The position numbers were made by a program, and so were the translations under genes. A stretch of 64,000 nucleotides of DNA from RUG100 sp050953425 (GTDB lineage Bacteria; Bacillota; Clostridia; Peptostreptococcales; Anaerovoracaceae), in assembly GCA_050953425.1 (NCBI GenBank), contig JBMNMQ010000007.1, positions 248,001 through 312,000 on the forward strand, read 5' to 3'. This document shows positions 41,979-51,060 of the stretch, piece by piece. The stretch's first letter is position 1; each line of letters opens with the position of its first letter. Below the pieces are notes generated by a model. It saw only the letters and a list, made by a program, of their open reading frames with translations. It searched no databases and was not told where the DNA came from.

Positions 41979-43097
41979 ATGAGTGCAGCAGCATTGATCT
42001 TTGCGGATTCCTTTGACGTTGACCTGGATACACTGACGGAAAAGCGAACCCTCGCGGCGGTTCCGTTCGGGGCCCGTTACCGCGTCATCGATTTTATGAT
42101 TTCCAGTCTTGTCAACTCCGGCGTCAAGAATATCGGCATCGTAACCACGCAGAAATACCACAGTCTGATGAACCACGTCCGCGCCGGCGCGGCCTGGGAT
42201 CTGGACCGCAAGAGGTCCGGCGTCACCTTCCTGCCGCCCTATTCGACCGGCAGCCGGCACAGCGTATTTGAAAACCGCCTTGAGGCGATGCAGAACAATC
42301 TGACCTATCTGCGTCAGATCAGCGATGAGTATGTAATTTTTACGGCCTGCAACTACGTCGGCAACGTGGATTTCCATCGCATGTACGAGGCGCATGTGCA
42401 GAGCCGCGCGGACATCACCGGCCTCTACACCAACAAGCCGGTCAATAAGCAGGCGATCCTGCCGGTGACCGAATACAGCATTGCCGAAGACGGCACCGTC
42501 CGGGACGTGCGCATTGAAACGGGACATGAGCCGGGCATGAAGATCGCGGCCAACACCTACATCGTCGATCGGCAGCTGCTGCTCGGCGAGCTGGAAGCAT
42601 CGTATCGGGCGGGAAAGAAGAGCTTCCGCCGCGATGTCCTGATGCCGCTCGTCAACAAGGGCAGCGTGCGAGGGTATGAAGCGCAGGAAACGCTGCTCTT
42701 TCTCGACGACACGTCCTGCTATTTGAAGAGCAATCTCGATCTTCTGCGGCGGGAAATCCGCGATGAAATTTTCCATAAGGAAGGCAGCCCGATCGTGACC
42801 AGGGTCAAGGACAGCGCACCGACGCGCTACGGCGCCGAAGCCAAAGCGGTCAATTCGCTGATCGCCGACGGCGCGATCATCGAGGGGGAAGTGCGCAATT
42901 CGATCATCTTCCGCGGCGTGCGCATCAAGAAGGGCGCAGTGGTGGAAAATTCGGTCGTCCTTCAGGATACCACGGTCGGCGAATACGCCCGGCTCAATTA
43001 CGCAGTGCTCGACAAGAATGCCTTCATCAACGACGGACGGATGCTGTCGGGCTACATCACCCATCCGTTCTACGTCGGGCATCACGTGATTATCTAG
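41979..43097 (+). CDS. glgD: GlgD, non-catalytic partner of glucose-1-phosphate adenylyltransferase
   Basis: 372-residue paralogue of GlgC. It keeps VPFGARYRVIDFMISSLVNSG and the beta-helix end, but the N-terminal GGxGxRL loop is missing (it starts SAAALIFADSFDVD). That is the hallmark of GlgD, which in Gram-positives forms a heteromer with GlgC and tunes its allostery. GGAGGAGG precedes the ATG, 15 bases after glgC. Confidence 0.94.
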   Translation: MSAAALIFADSFDVDLDTLTEKRTLAAVPFGARYRVIDFMISSLVNSGVKNIGIVTTQKYHSLMNHVRAGAAWDLDRKRSGVTFLPPYSTGSRHSVFENRLEAMQNNLTYLRQISDEYVIFTACNYVGNVDFHRMYEAHVQSRADITGLYTNKPVNKQAILPVTEYSIAEDGTVRDVRIETGHEPGMKIAANTYIVDRQLLLGELEASYRAGKKSFRRDVLMPLVNKGSVRGYEAQETLLFLDDTSCYLKSNLDLLRREIRDEIFHKEGSPIVTRVKDSAPTRYGAEAKAVNSLIADGAIIEGEVRNSIIFRGVRIKKGAVVENSVVLQDTTVGEYARLNYAVLDKNAFINDGRMLSGYITHPFYVGHHVII

Positions 43098-43111
43098 AGG
43101 CTGTCGGAACC

Positions 43112-43140
43112 GGGAAGGGTGCGGGTTCCGCACTCTTCCC
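43112..43140 (+). terminator. Strong hairpin between glgD and the amylase gene
   Basis: GGGAAG-G-GTGCGG pairs with CCGCAC-T-CTTCCC around GTT. No T-run follows, so it may stabilise the glgBCD message or attenuate rather than terminate. Confidence 0.4.
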
Positions 43141-43189
43141 GCAGTGCAGGGGGAATGACAGCGGGGAAAAAGACAGCACAGGAGAAATA

Positions 43190-45064
43190 GTGAGCGAAAG
43201 AAAAGTACTGATATTATTCGATCCGGCGGATTCGACGTACAAAGAACCGACCGGGGCGGTTCGTTCGGGGAGCATGATGCATTTCCGCCTGCGGATCAGC
43301 GAGGATATTGTCGTGGTGGATCCCTACATGGTGGTCAAGTACGACCGCCATGAGAAGCCGGCCGTCTACCATCTGGAAAAGACGCTGGCGGACGGACACC
43401 TGCCGGGCTACGTGGATTATGAGGTCTATTTTGAAATCGTCGACAGCGGACTCTACTGGTACGAGTTTGACGTGCACACCGATCTCGGCCTTTTGCGCGT
43501 CGGGCGCTCGGAGGAGGACGGCAAAGCGCTGATCTGCGACAATCCGCTGATGTTCCAGCAGACCGTCTTCCGCCGGCAGTACGAGGAGCCGGAGTGGATT
43601 TACGGCGGCGTCTTTTATCATATTTTCGTCGACCGCTTCTACCACACCGGACCGCGGGTGGAACTGCCCGGCAAGGTGACGCGGGACGACTGGGGCGGGA
43701 CGCCCGAATACCGGGCGCAGAACGGCCGCATTCTCAACAACGATTTCTTCGGCGGCAATCTCAACGGCATCCGCGCCAAGCTGGATTATCTCGAGGATCT
43801 GGGCGTCACCTGTCTCTATCTGAGCCCGATCTTCGAAGCGTACTCGAACCACAAATACGACACCGCCGATTACCTGCACATCGACCCGATGTTCGGCACC
43901 GAGGAGGACCTGCGGGCGCTCTGCCGCGAGGCCGGGGCGCGCGGCATGCACGTCATTCTCGACGGCGTCTTTGCCCACACCGGCTCTGATTCGATCTACT
44001 TTGACAAGGAGCAGCACTACGGCGGCAGCGGCGCCTGGAATAATCCGTCGTCGCCCTACCGGGACTGGTATTTTATCCGCGACGACGGCAGCTACGACTG
44101 CTGGTGGGGCATCGATACGCTGCCAAAGCTGAACAAGGACGCGCCGGGCTACCGCGCGTTTCTGATGGGGCAGGACGGTCCGCTGCGGCACTGGCTGCGC
44201 GCCGGCGTCGACGGCTGGCGCCTCGATGTGGCCGATGAACTGCCTTCTTCGTTCCTTCACGAGCTGGCGGCGACGGTCAAGGACGAGAAGCCGGATGCAC
44301 TGCTGATCGGTGAGGTCTGGGAGGACGCGTCCAACAAAGTCGCCTACGACGAACGCAAGAACTACTTTGAGGGCGACAAGCTGGACTCGGTGATGGATTA
44401 CCCGCTCAAGGATGCGATCATCGCTTTCCTCCGCGAGGGCGACGCCCACCGCCTGGCGATCACGGTGGAGACGATCATGAGCAACTATCCCGCCTGGGCG
44501 GTCGATGCGCTGATGAACAGCCTCGGCACGCACGATACGGAGCGCATCCTCACGGCGCTGGCCGGTCAGCCGCTGGGCGATGCGACGCGGGAACAGCAGG
44601 CACAGATGCGGCTTTCGGCGGCGGAGCGGGAGCGCGGCCGGGTACTGCTGCAGCAGGCCGTGCTGCTGCAGATGACACTGCCGGGCGTGCCCTGCATCTA
44701 TTACGGCGACGAAGCGCTGATGGAGGGATACAAAGACCCGTTCAACCGTCGCTGCTATCCGTGGGGCGAGGAGGATCAGGGCATGATCGCCTGGTACCGC
44801 AGCCTGATCCACATTCGCCGCACGCACATCGTCTACCGCCGCGGCGGCTACCGCACGCTGGCCGGTGAGGCGGGATTCTACGCCTTTGAGCGCTATGAGG
44901 AGCATGCCGGCAGTATGGTGACCGCGATCAACCGCGGCGAGCAGCCGGTGACGCTGCATCTGCGCGGCTGCTGGATCGACCTTCTGACCGGCCGCGAAGA
45001 AGAAGACGATATCACTCTCGAGCCGGGGGCCATGCGGCTTCTGGAGGAACAGTGGAGGTTCTGA
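43190..45064 (+). CDS. GH13 alpha-glucanase (neopullulanase/maltodextrinase-like)
   Basis: 624 residues, no signal peptide, so intracellular. An N-terminal beta domain (about 1-135) precedes the barrel: VFYHIFVDRFY, GVTCLYLSPIFEAYSNHKYDTADY, nucleophile Asp346 in GWRLDVADE, acid/base Glu375 in IGEVWED, transition-state Asp449 in LGTHDTERI. The layout matches GH13_20/21-like enzymes that trim maltodextrins or glycogen side chains. GTG start with AGGAG five bases before. Expected to act with GlgP and MalQ; end product is not deducible. Confidence 0.9.
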   Translation: MSERKVLILFDPADSTYKEPTGAVRSGSMMHFRLRISEDIVVVDPYMVVKYDRHEKPAVYHLEKTLADGHLPGYVDYEVYFEIVDSGLYWYEFDVHTDLGLLRVGRSEEDGKALICDNPLMFQQTVFRRQYEEPEWIYGGVFYHIFVDRFYHTGPRVELPGKVTRDDWGGTPEYRAQNGRILNNDFFGGNLNGIRAKLDYLEDLGVTCLYLSPIFEAYSNHKYDTADYLHIDPMFGTEEDLRALCREAGARGMHVILDGVFAHTGSDSIYFDKEQHYGGSGAWNNPSSPYRDWYFIRDDGSYDCWWGIDTLPKLNKDAPGYRAFLMGQDGPLRHWLRAGVDGWRLDVADELPSSFLHELAATVKDEKPDALLIGEVWEDASNKVAYDERKNYFEGDKLDSVMDYPLKDAIIAFLREGDAHRLAITVETIMSNYPAWAVDALMNSLGTHDTERILTALAGQPLGDATREQQAQMRLSAAERERGRVLLQQAVLLQMTLPGVPCIYYGDEALMEGYKDPFNRRCYPWGEEDQGMIAWYRSLIHIRRTHIVYRRGGYRTLAGEAGFYAFERYEEHAGSMVTAINRGEQPVTLHLRGCWIDLLTGREEEDDITLEPGAMRLLEEQWRF

Positions 45065-45065
45065 G

Positions 45066-46790
45066 ATGAGCTATAGAGATGAATATGAAAAGTGGCTGCA
45101 GGCGGATGCGGTGGACGAGGCGACCCGACGGGAACTGCGGGACATCGCCGGGGATGAGGAGCAGATCGAGGATCGCTTCAGCGGCATGCTGCAGTTCGGT
45201 ACGGCCGGACTGCGCGGACGCATGCGTGCCGGACTCAACGGCATGAACGTCTATACGGTGCGCTACGCGACGCAGGGCATGGCCAACCTGATCAAGTCCT
45301 GCGGCGAGGATCCCGGCAGCGGCGTCACCATCGCCTACGACAGCCGCAGCAACAGCCGCCTCTTTGCCGAGCAGGCGGCGGCCGTACTGGCGGCCAACGA
45401 AATCCATGTGCACCTCTTTGATGATCTGCGGCCGACACCGGAACTCTCGTTCGCCATTCGCGAAACCGGCTCGATCGCCGGCATCAATATCACCGCCAGT
45501 CATAATCCCAAGGAGTACAACGGCTACAAGGCGTACTGGTCGGACGGGGCACAGCTGCCGCCGGAACACGCGGCGCAGGTGTCGGCTTCGATGGAGCGGA
45601 TCGATATCTTCGACGACGTCCTCACCTGCGAGTTCGCCGATGCCGTGGAGAGCGGCCGCGTTGCCTGGCTCGGCGAGGAGATGGACGAACGCTACATGGA
45701 GCAGGTGCTGGCGCAGTCGGTGGGCGGGCGCTATGTGCGGCAGGCCGCCGATGACTTCGAAATCGTCTATACGCCGTTCCACGGTGCCGGCTGCCGGCTC
45801 GTGCCCGAAGTGCTGCACCGTCTCGGCATCCGCCGTCTGATTCCGGTGGCCGAGCAGATGAAGCCGGACGGTGATTTTCCGACCGTGGCTTCGCCCAATC
45901 CGGAGAACGCCGAAGGCTTTGCGATGGCGATCGCGCTCGCCGCTTCCCGCGGTGTCGATCTGATCATCGGCACCGACCCCGACAGCGACCGCTGCGGGGC
46001 CGTGGTGCGCAGCGGCGAGGAGTATCAGGTCCTCAGCGGCAATCAGATCGGCGTCCTGCTGCTCGACTATCTGATTACGCTGCGCCGCGAAAACGGCACC
46101 CTGCCGGCCGACGCGGCGGCGGTCAAGAGCATCGTCTCGACGCCGATGTTCAACAAAATCTGCGCCGTCAACGGTGTCACCGCGGTGGAGACGCTGACCG
46201 GCTTTAAGTTCATCGGTGAAAAGATCAAGGAATTCGAGGAGACCGGCGCGCACACGTTCCTCTTCGGCTTTGAAGAGAGCCTCGGTTTTCTCGCCGGCAC
46301 CTACGCGCGCGACAAGGATGCCGTGGTGGCGGCGATGCTGATCGCCGAGATGGGATGCTGGTACAAGACCCGGGGGATGACGCTCTACGATGGTCTGCAG
46401 GAGCTCTACCGGCGCTACGGGTATTACCGGGAAGTCACCAAATCCATCGTCTTTGAGGGGCTCGACGCGCAGCAGCGGATGCAGCAGCTGATGGCGCAGC
46501 TGCGGCGTCGGCATCCGGCCGCGATCGGGCTGCCGGTGCGGCGCGTGCGCGACTACCAGCAGGGCACGGTCACCGACCTCGCCGACGGCGCAACGGTGCC
46601 GACCGGCCTCGGCCGCAGCGACGTGCTCTTCTACGAACTCGAGGATGACTGTGCGGCCGTCGTGCGGCCCTCCGGAACCGAGCCCAAGATCAAGCTCTAC
46701 GTGATGGCCCGCGGCGATGATGCCGGGGCGGCCGATCAGCGCTTTACAGCGATTCTGGAGGCCGGCACAGCACTTCTTCAAAAGGCCTGA
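45066..46790 (+). CDS. Phosphoglucomutase / phospho-sugar mutase
   Basis: 574-residue alpha-D-phosphohexomutase that interconverts glucose-1-phosphate and glucose-6-phosphate. Phosphoserine Ser145 in ITASHNPKEYNGYK, Mg2+ loop GTDPDSDRCG, sugar loop GFEESLGFL, phosphate loop RPSGTEPKIK. The length fits the Firmicutes PgcA type. GGAGG seven bases before the ATG, inside the preceding gene's end. It joins phosphorylase and ADP-glucose synthesis to glycolysis. Its last 47 bases overlap the oppositely oriented pfkB-type gene. Confidence 0.94.
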   Translation: MSYRDEYEKWLQADAVDEATRRELRDIAGDEEQIEDRFSGMLQFGTAGLRGRMRAGLNGMNVYTVRYATQGMANLIKSCGEDPGSGVTIAYDSRSNSRLFAEQAAAVLAANEIHVHLFDDLRPTPELSFAIRETGSIAGINITASHNPKEYNGYKAYWSDGAQLPPEHAAQVSASMERIDIFDDVLTCEFADAVESGRVAWLGEEMDERYMEQVLAQSVGGRYVRQAADDFEIVYTPFHGAGCRLVPEVLHRLGIRRLIPVAEQMKPDGDFPTVASPNPENAEGFAMAIALAASRGVDLIIGTDPDSDRCGAVVRSGEEYQVLSGNQIGVLLLDYLITLRRENGTLPADAAAVKSIVSTPMFNKICAVNGVTAVETLTGFKFIGEKIKEFEETGAHTFLFGFEESLGFLAGTYARDKDAVVAAMLIAEMGCWYKTRGMTLYDGLQELYRRYGYYREVTKSIVFEGLDAQQRMQQLMAQLRRRHPAAIGLPVRRVRDYQQGTVTDLADGATVPTGLGRSDVLFYELEDDCAAVVRPSGTEPKIKLYVMARGDDAGAADQRFTAILEAGTALLQKA

Positions 46791-47877
46791 GACCGCCGAC
46801 GGCCGAAACCTCGGTGACGCAGAGCGCGCCTTCGGTGACGGCCAGCGTCAGCGCCCGGGTCAAATCGCAGCCGCGCAGCAGCGCGGCCAGATAGGCGGCA
46901 ATCGAAGTATCCCCGGCCCCGAGCCCGGATACTTCTTTTGTTACCGGCACGGCGGTGCGAAAGCCGGTTTGCCCCGCCCAGCTCTGCAGGCAGCCGGCCG
47001 GCAGCCGCAGCCGCTGCTCCGCGGCAGCGAAGAATCCGGCGCCGGCGTGGCGGTAGGCCATGCCGGCGGCGCCGCATTTGATCAGTACGTTGGCGGCGCC
47101 GTATTCCTGCGCCAGCGCGGCGAGGCGGGCGGCGCGCCGGCGCACCGCAGTCGTGTCTGCGTCCGTTTCCTGCGGCGGCAGGATGGCCGTGAGTTCATCG
47201 ATGCTGGGGACGAAGAAATCGGTCCACGGCAGTACCCGGCGCAGTATCGCCCGCCAGTCCTGGCGGCCGGCTTCGGAGGCGGGGTCGACGGCGCAGAGAT
47301 CGAGGGAGGTCAGCAGGCCGTGCTCGCGGGCGCCGCGCAGGGCGCGGTACAGGCCCTCGCCGCCGTCGCGGTAGATTTCACGCATCGTGGAAGGGTGGCC
47401 GAAATGCAGCAGGCCGCAGTCCCGCAGCGAGTTCCAGTCGAGATCGTCGGCGCGGAAGCGGTCGTTGGCGCCGGGATTCTGGAGAATAGACCGATCCAGG
47501 CCGGGGACGGCGAGGATCACGCTCCAGGCGGTGTAGGACGCCGGATCGCTGATCAGTCCGGTGAGGGCGCGTTCGCCGGCTCCGTCGCGCAGCATATGCC
47601 GCAGCAGGCGGCCGAAGTCGTCGTCGCCGAGACGGGCGCACAGCACCGGTTCGATGCCAAAGCGGTGCAGTGCGAGACCGGTGTTGGCCACCGGCCCGCC
47701 GGGATGGATTTCGCGGCCGGTGATGCGGGTGATCTCTCCGGGGCGGATCACGTCACCGATCTCCCGCGCGGGAGGGCAGACAAACCGCGGGCAGATATCG
47801 ACGCTGAGGGCGCCGGCAACCGCCGCCCGGACGGCGGCGGAGCGCAGAGCAGGACGGGGCTGCGCGGCATGATTCAT
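46744..47877 (-). CDS. PfkB-family carbohydrate kinase
   Basis: 377-residue ribokinase-like sugar kinase. N-terminal AVAGALSVDICPRF, substrate glycines in HPGGPVANTGLALHRFG, C-terminal anion hole and catalytic Asp in VSGLGAGDTSIAAYLAALL. The substrate is unknown; its position with malQ suggests a glucan-derived or imported sugar. AAAGGAGAG before the ATG; the start overlaps the malQ stop by four bases (ATGA). The 3' end overlaps the convergent mutase gene by 47 bases. Confidence 0.86.
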   Translation of the reverse strand: MNHAAQPRPALRSAAVRAAVAGALSVDICPRFVCPPAREIGDVIRPGEITRITGREIHPGGPVANTGLALHRFGIEPVLCARLGDDDFGRLLRHMLRDGAGERALTGLISDPASYTAWSVILAVPGLDRSILQNPGANDRFRADDLDWNSLRDCGLLHFGHPSTMREIYRDGGEGLYRALRGAREHGLLTSLDLCAVDPASEAGRQDWRAILRRVLPWTDFFVPSIDELTAILPPQETDADTTAVRRRAARLAALAQEYGAANVLIKCGAAGMAYRHAGAGFFAAAEQRLRLPAGCLQSWAGQTGFRTAVPVTKEVSGLGAGDTSIAAYLAALLRGCDLTRALTLAVTEGALCVTEVSAVGGLRPFEEVLCRPPESL

Positions 47878-49406
47878 AATCTGTCACTCTCCTTTGTCAA
47901 TGTGTTCAGATACTCGACATAAATCTCGCTGAATTCGTCCGCGGCCAGACGCCAGCTCCAGTTGCGGCCGGTCGTGGCCGGCGTGTTGATGCGCGCCTCG
48001 CTGCCCTTGACCAGCAGATCCTGCAGGGGCAGGATGCAGGTATCGGCGCGGCTGCGCATGGCCAGTTCCGTCAGCGCCCGGGTCGCCGAAAAGGGATCAA
48101 AGCGCGGCGCCTTGCGGCCGGCCGCCGTGCCGCCGCTCTGGGAGCGGATATAGGACGTGATCAGCTGCTGTTCGGAGGTAGACTGCGAACGGTACCAGCC
48201 GCAGGTCGTGTCGTTGTCATGGGTGCCGGTGTAGACGACGGAATTGGGCTCGATGTTCTTCAGCAGATAGGGATTGTCAGGGCTGCCGTCGAAGGCGAAC
48301 TGCAGTACTTTCATGCCCGGAAAACCGGCGCGCCGGATCGCGCGCCGCACCGCCGGGGTGATCGTGCCGAGATCCTCGGCGATGAATTCGCGCGGTCCCA
48401 GCGCATCCCGCAGTGCGTTCAGAAGTGCGAAACCGGGGCCGCGAACCCAGCAGCCGTCGGCCGCGGTCCGGCTGCCGACGGGGATCGAGTAATAGGCGAT
48501 GAGGCCGCGGAAGTGGTCGAGGCGCAGGACGTCATAGAGCCGGAAGTTCCGTTGAATCCGTTCAATCCACCAGCGGTAGCCGGTCTGGCGGTGCCGGGCC
48601 CAGCGGTAGAGGGGGTTGCCCCACATCTGCCCGTTGACGGAAAAAGCGTCCGGCGGGCAGCCGGCGGTTGCCAGGGGGCGCAGCCGGCGGTCGAGCTTGA
48701 AGAGATCGGGATGGGCCCAGCAGTCGGCACTCTCGTAAGCGGCGTAGATCGGCACATCGCCGATGATGGCGATGCCGAGGCTGTTGGCGTACTGCTTCAG
48801 ACGCCGCCACTGGCGGAAGAACTCGTACTGCGTCCAGCATGTATAGCGGATGTCATCGGCGGCCGCAGCGGCAAATTTCTTCAGCGCCTGCGGGCGGCGG
48901 TACCGATACGGTGCTTCCCAGGTCGGCCAGGCCCTGCCGCCGTGGGCGTCGCGCAGTGCGCTGTAGAGCGCATAGTCATCGAGCCAGGAGGCGTTCTCGG
49001 TGCAGAACTGCTCGAACTCGCTGCCGGGACGGAAGCGGGAATAGGCGCGGCGCAGCAGCCGGGTGCGCATGGGAATCAGCCGCGCGTAGTGCACGCGGGT
49101 CGGATTGCCGCCGCCCAGCGAGCTCTCGTAGCGGGCCAGATCGTCGTCGCTGAGCAGCTCCTGGCGGCGCAGTTCGTAGGGGTCGATAAAGAGCGGCTCG
49201 CCGGCAAAGCAGGATGACGGCTGGTACGGCGAGTACCAGCCTCCGACCGGCGCCAGCGGCAGGATCTGCCAGCAGCGCTGGCCGGCCTGCGCCAGCTGCT
49301 CGAGAAAGGTATAGGCCGCCGCGGAAAAGCAGCCGATGCCGCCCCGCGAGGGCAGCGAGAACACCGGCAGCAGGATGCCGCTTCTTCGCTTTCCATGTCT
49401 GGACAT
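47874..49406 (-). CDS. malQ: 4-alpha-glucanotransferase (amylomaltase)
   Basis: 510-residue GH77 enzyme that transfers maltosyl units between alpha-1,4-glucans. SGILLPVFSLPSRGGIGCFS at the N-terminus, SPYQPSSCFAGEPLFIDP (the 250s-type aglycone site), nucleophile Asp in VLRLDHFRG, acid/base Glu in FIAEDLGTITP, and Asp in YTGTHDNDTTCGW. AGGAGG lies ten bases before the ATG. Cotranscribed with the PfkB kinase; with GlgP it recycles short dextrins. Confidence 0.95.
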   Translation of the reverse strand: MSRHGKRRSGILLPVFSLPSRGGIGCFSAAAYTFLEQLAQAGQRCWQILPLAPVGGWYSPYQPSSCFAGEPLFIDPYELRRQELLSDDDLARYESSLGGGNPTRVHYARLIPMRTRLLRRAYSRFRPGSEFEQFCTENASWLDDYALYSALRDAHGGRAWPTWEAPYRYRRPQALKKFAAAAADDIRYTCWTQYEFFRQWRRLKQYANSLGIAIIGDVPIYAAYESADCWAHPDLFKLDRRLRPLATAGCPPDAFSVNGQMWGNPLYRWARHRQTGYRWWIERIQRNFRLYDVLRLDHFRGLIAYYSIPVGSRTAADGCWVRGPGFALLNALRDALGPREFIAEDLGTITPAVRRAIRRAGFPGMKVLQFAFDGSPDNPYLLKNIEPNSVVYTGTHDNDTTCGWYRSQSTSEQQLITSYIRSQSGGTAAGRKAPRFDPFSATRALTELAMRSRADTCILPLQDLLVKGSEARINTPATTGRNWSWRLAADEFSEIYVEYLNTLTKESDRL

Positions 49407-49432
49407 CTGCGTATTTCCTCCTGTCAGTCACC

Positions 49433-49441
49433 ATTGTAGCA
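49433..49441 (-). promoter_or_regulatory. Extended -10 promoter of malQ
   Basis: On the minus strand TGC-TACAAT about 25-30 bases before malQ; no good -35 is seen. Confidence 0.45.
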
Positions 49442-49533
49442 CAGGAACGGGGCCCGGGACGAGGGAAAATTGCCGCGAGCCGGCGCGCAGACCGCCCCCC
49501 GCGCCGGAACGGCGGTTTGCGGGCCGTGCGCGC

Positions 49534-49660
49534 CGCCGTCCGTTGCCGGATCCGGGCGAATCGGCCGCTGTCTTCGGGGGACATTGCCGCCGTCCGCCGC
49601 CGGATCCGGAGCATCCGCCGCTGCCTTCGCAGAGCTTTGCCGCCGTCCGTTGCCGGCCGG
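49534..49660. repeat. Three degenerate 54-bp repeats between malQ and pgi
   Basis: CGCCGTCCGNNGCCGGATCC occurs at 49534, 49588 and (shorter) 49641, embedded in longer similar blocks that include GCCGCTGYCTTCG. The 400-base gap has no credible gene besides this repeat and the two promoters at its ends. Confidence 0.7.
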
Positions 49661-49697
49661 CGAAAAGGAAGATTCTTCGCCCGCGGCGGAGCGGTCG

Positions 49698-49706
49698 TGG
49701 TATAAT
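49698..49706 (+). promoter_or_regulatory. Extended -10 promoter of pgi
   Basis: TGG-TATAAT about 100 bases before pgi, with no clear -35 hexamer. Confidence 0.5.
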
Positions 49707-49807
49707 GGACAGAAGATGATGAACAGCTCCGCCTTTCCTGCCGGCCGCCGCGCGGCGGGGCAGGGGGCGGAGACAGACACACAGGGCGAACGCCGAAGGG
49801 GGTTTTC

Positions 49808-51049
49808 ATGAACATCAACACGGAACTGAGCAATGCACGGCTCGACGAGAGCCGTATTGCGGCGCGGCGCACGGACGCCGCGGCGGCGCTGGACCGCCTC
49901 TGGTCGGGGCAGCTGGATTTCACCGGCTGGGTCAACGATCCGCACGATTTCAACGACGGCATGGTGGCGGAACTGCAGGAGACCGCGGCGAAAATCCGCG
50001 CCGACAGCGATATCTTTCTCGTCCTCGGCGTCGGCGGCTCCTTTATGGGTGCCAAAGCGGTGATCGATCTGCTGGCGCCGGCCGGCGACGGAACCGAAGT
50101 GCTCTTTGCCGGCTACAACTTCAGCGGCCGCTATCTCAATGCCCTGAAGAGGCGGCTCGAGGGCCGGGATTTTTCGCTGTGCGTGATCTCCAAGTCGGGC
50201 ACGACGACGGAAACGCTGTCCGCTCACGGCATCTTCAAGCAGCTTCTCCTCGATCGCTACGGCCGCGAAGAAGCGGCCCGCCGCACCTTCGTCGTCACCG
50301 AGCACCGCTCCAACTTTCTCTTCGACGAAGCGACGGCCGAGGGCTGCCGGATCTTCGATCTGGCGCAGGATATCGGCGGCCGCTATTCGGTGCTGACGCC
50401 GGTCGGACTGCTGCCGATCGCCGCGGCCGGCATCGACATCGGCGCCCTGATGAAGGGAGCGCGTTCGCTCGCCGACCGCGACTCGTTCGGCGGCGCGGCG
50501 CTCGACTACGCCATCGCGCGCAATCTCTTCTACGACGACGGCAAGCGCATCGAGGTCTTTGAATTCTATGATCCCTACTTTGCCTATTTCGGCGAATGGC
50601 TCAAGCAGCTGTTCGGCGAGAGCGAAGGCAAGGACGGCCGCGGACTGTTCCCGGCTTCGCTGATGTTCAGCCGCGATCTGCACTCGATGGGGCAGTTCCT
50701 GCAGCAGGGCACGCCGGCATTCTTTGAGACCATGATCACGGTGGACGAGGCGACCGAGGACACGGAGATCCCGGCGCCGGCGATGAAGCCGTTTGCCGGC
50801 AAGACCATCGAAGCGATCAACGTCTGCGCCGAAAAGGGCGTCCTCGACGCCCACGTCAAGGCCGGCATTCCGGTGATCTCGATCCGCATTCCGCGGCTTG
50901 ACCCGGAGCACGTCGGCGAACTGCTCTATTACTTTGAGATGCAGTGCGCCGTTTCGGCGCTGCTGTCGGGCGTCGACCCGTTCAACCAGCCCGGCGTCGA
51001 AGCGTACAAGAAGGAGATGCGCGCCTATATCGCGCAGCTCGATGCGTAA
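49808..51049 (+). CDS. pgi: Glucose-6-phosphate isomerase
   Basis: 413 residues, glycolytic isomerase between glucose-6-phosphate and fructose-6-phosphate. SIS-domain phosphate loops VLGVGGSFMGAKA and VISKSGTTTETL, catalytic GQFLQQGTPAFFETM region (variant of the usual GQ.IQ.G), and the C-terminal PFNQPGVEAYK. Slightly shorter than the 445-450 residues of common Firmicutes Pgi. GGGGG five bases before ATG. Eleven bases separate it from ppk2. Confidence 0.95.
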   Translation: MNINTELSNARLDESRIAARRTDAAAALDRLWSGQLDFTGWVNDPHDFNDGMVAELQETAAKIRADSDIFLVLGVGGSFMGAKAVIDLLAPAGDGTEVLFAGYNFSGRYLNALKRRLEGRDFSLCVISKSGTTTETLSAHGIFKQLLLDRYGREEAARRTFVVTEHRSNFLFDEATAEGCRIFDLAQDIGGRYSVLTPVGLLPIAAAGIDIGALMKGARSLADRDSFGGAALDYAIARNLFYDDGKRIEVFEFYDPYFAYFGEWLKQLFGESEGKDGRGLFPASLMFSRDLHSMGQFLQQGTPAFFETMITVDEATEDTEIPAPAMKPFAGKTIEAINVCAEKGVLDAHVKAGIPVISIRIPRLDPEHVGELLYYFEMQCAVSALLSGVDPFNQPGVEAYKKEMRAYIAQLDA

Positions 51050-51060
51050 GGAGGAACTGA

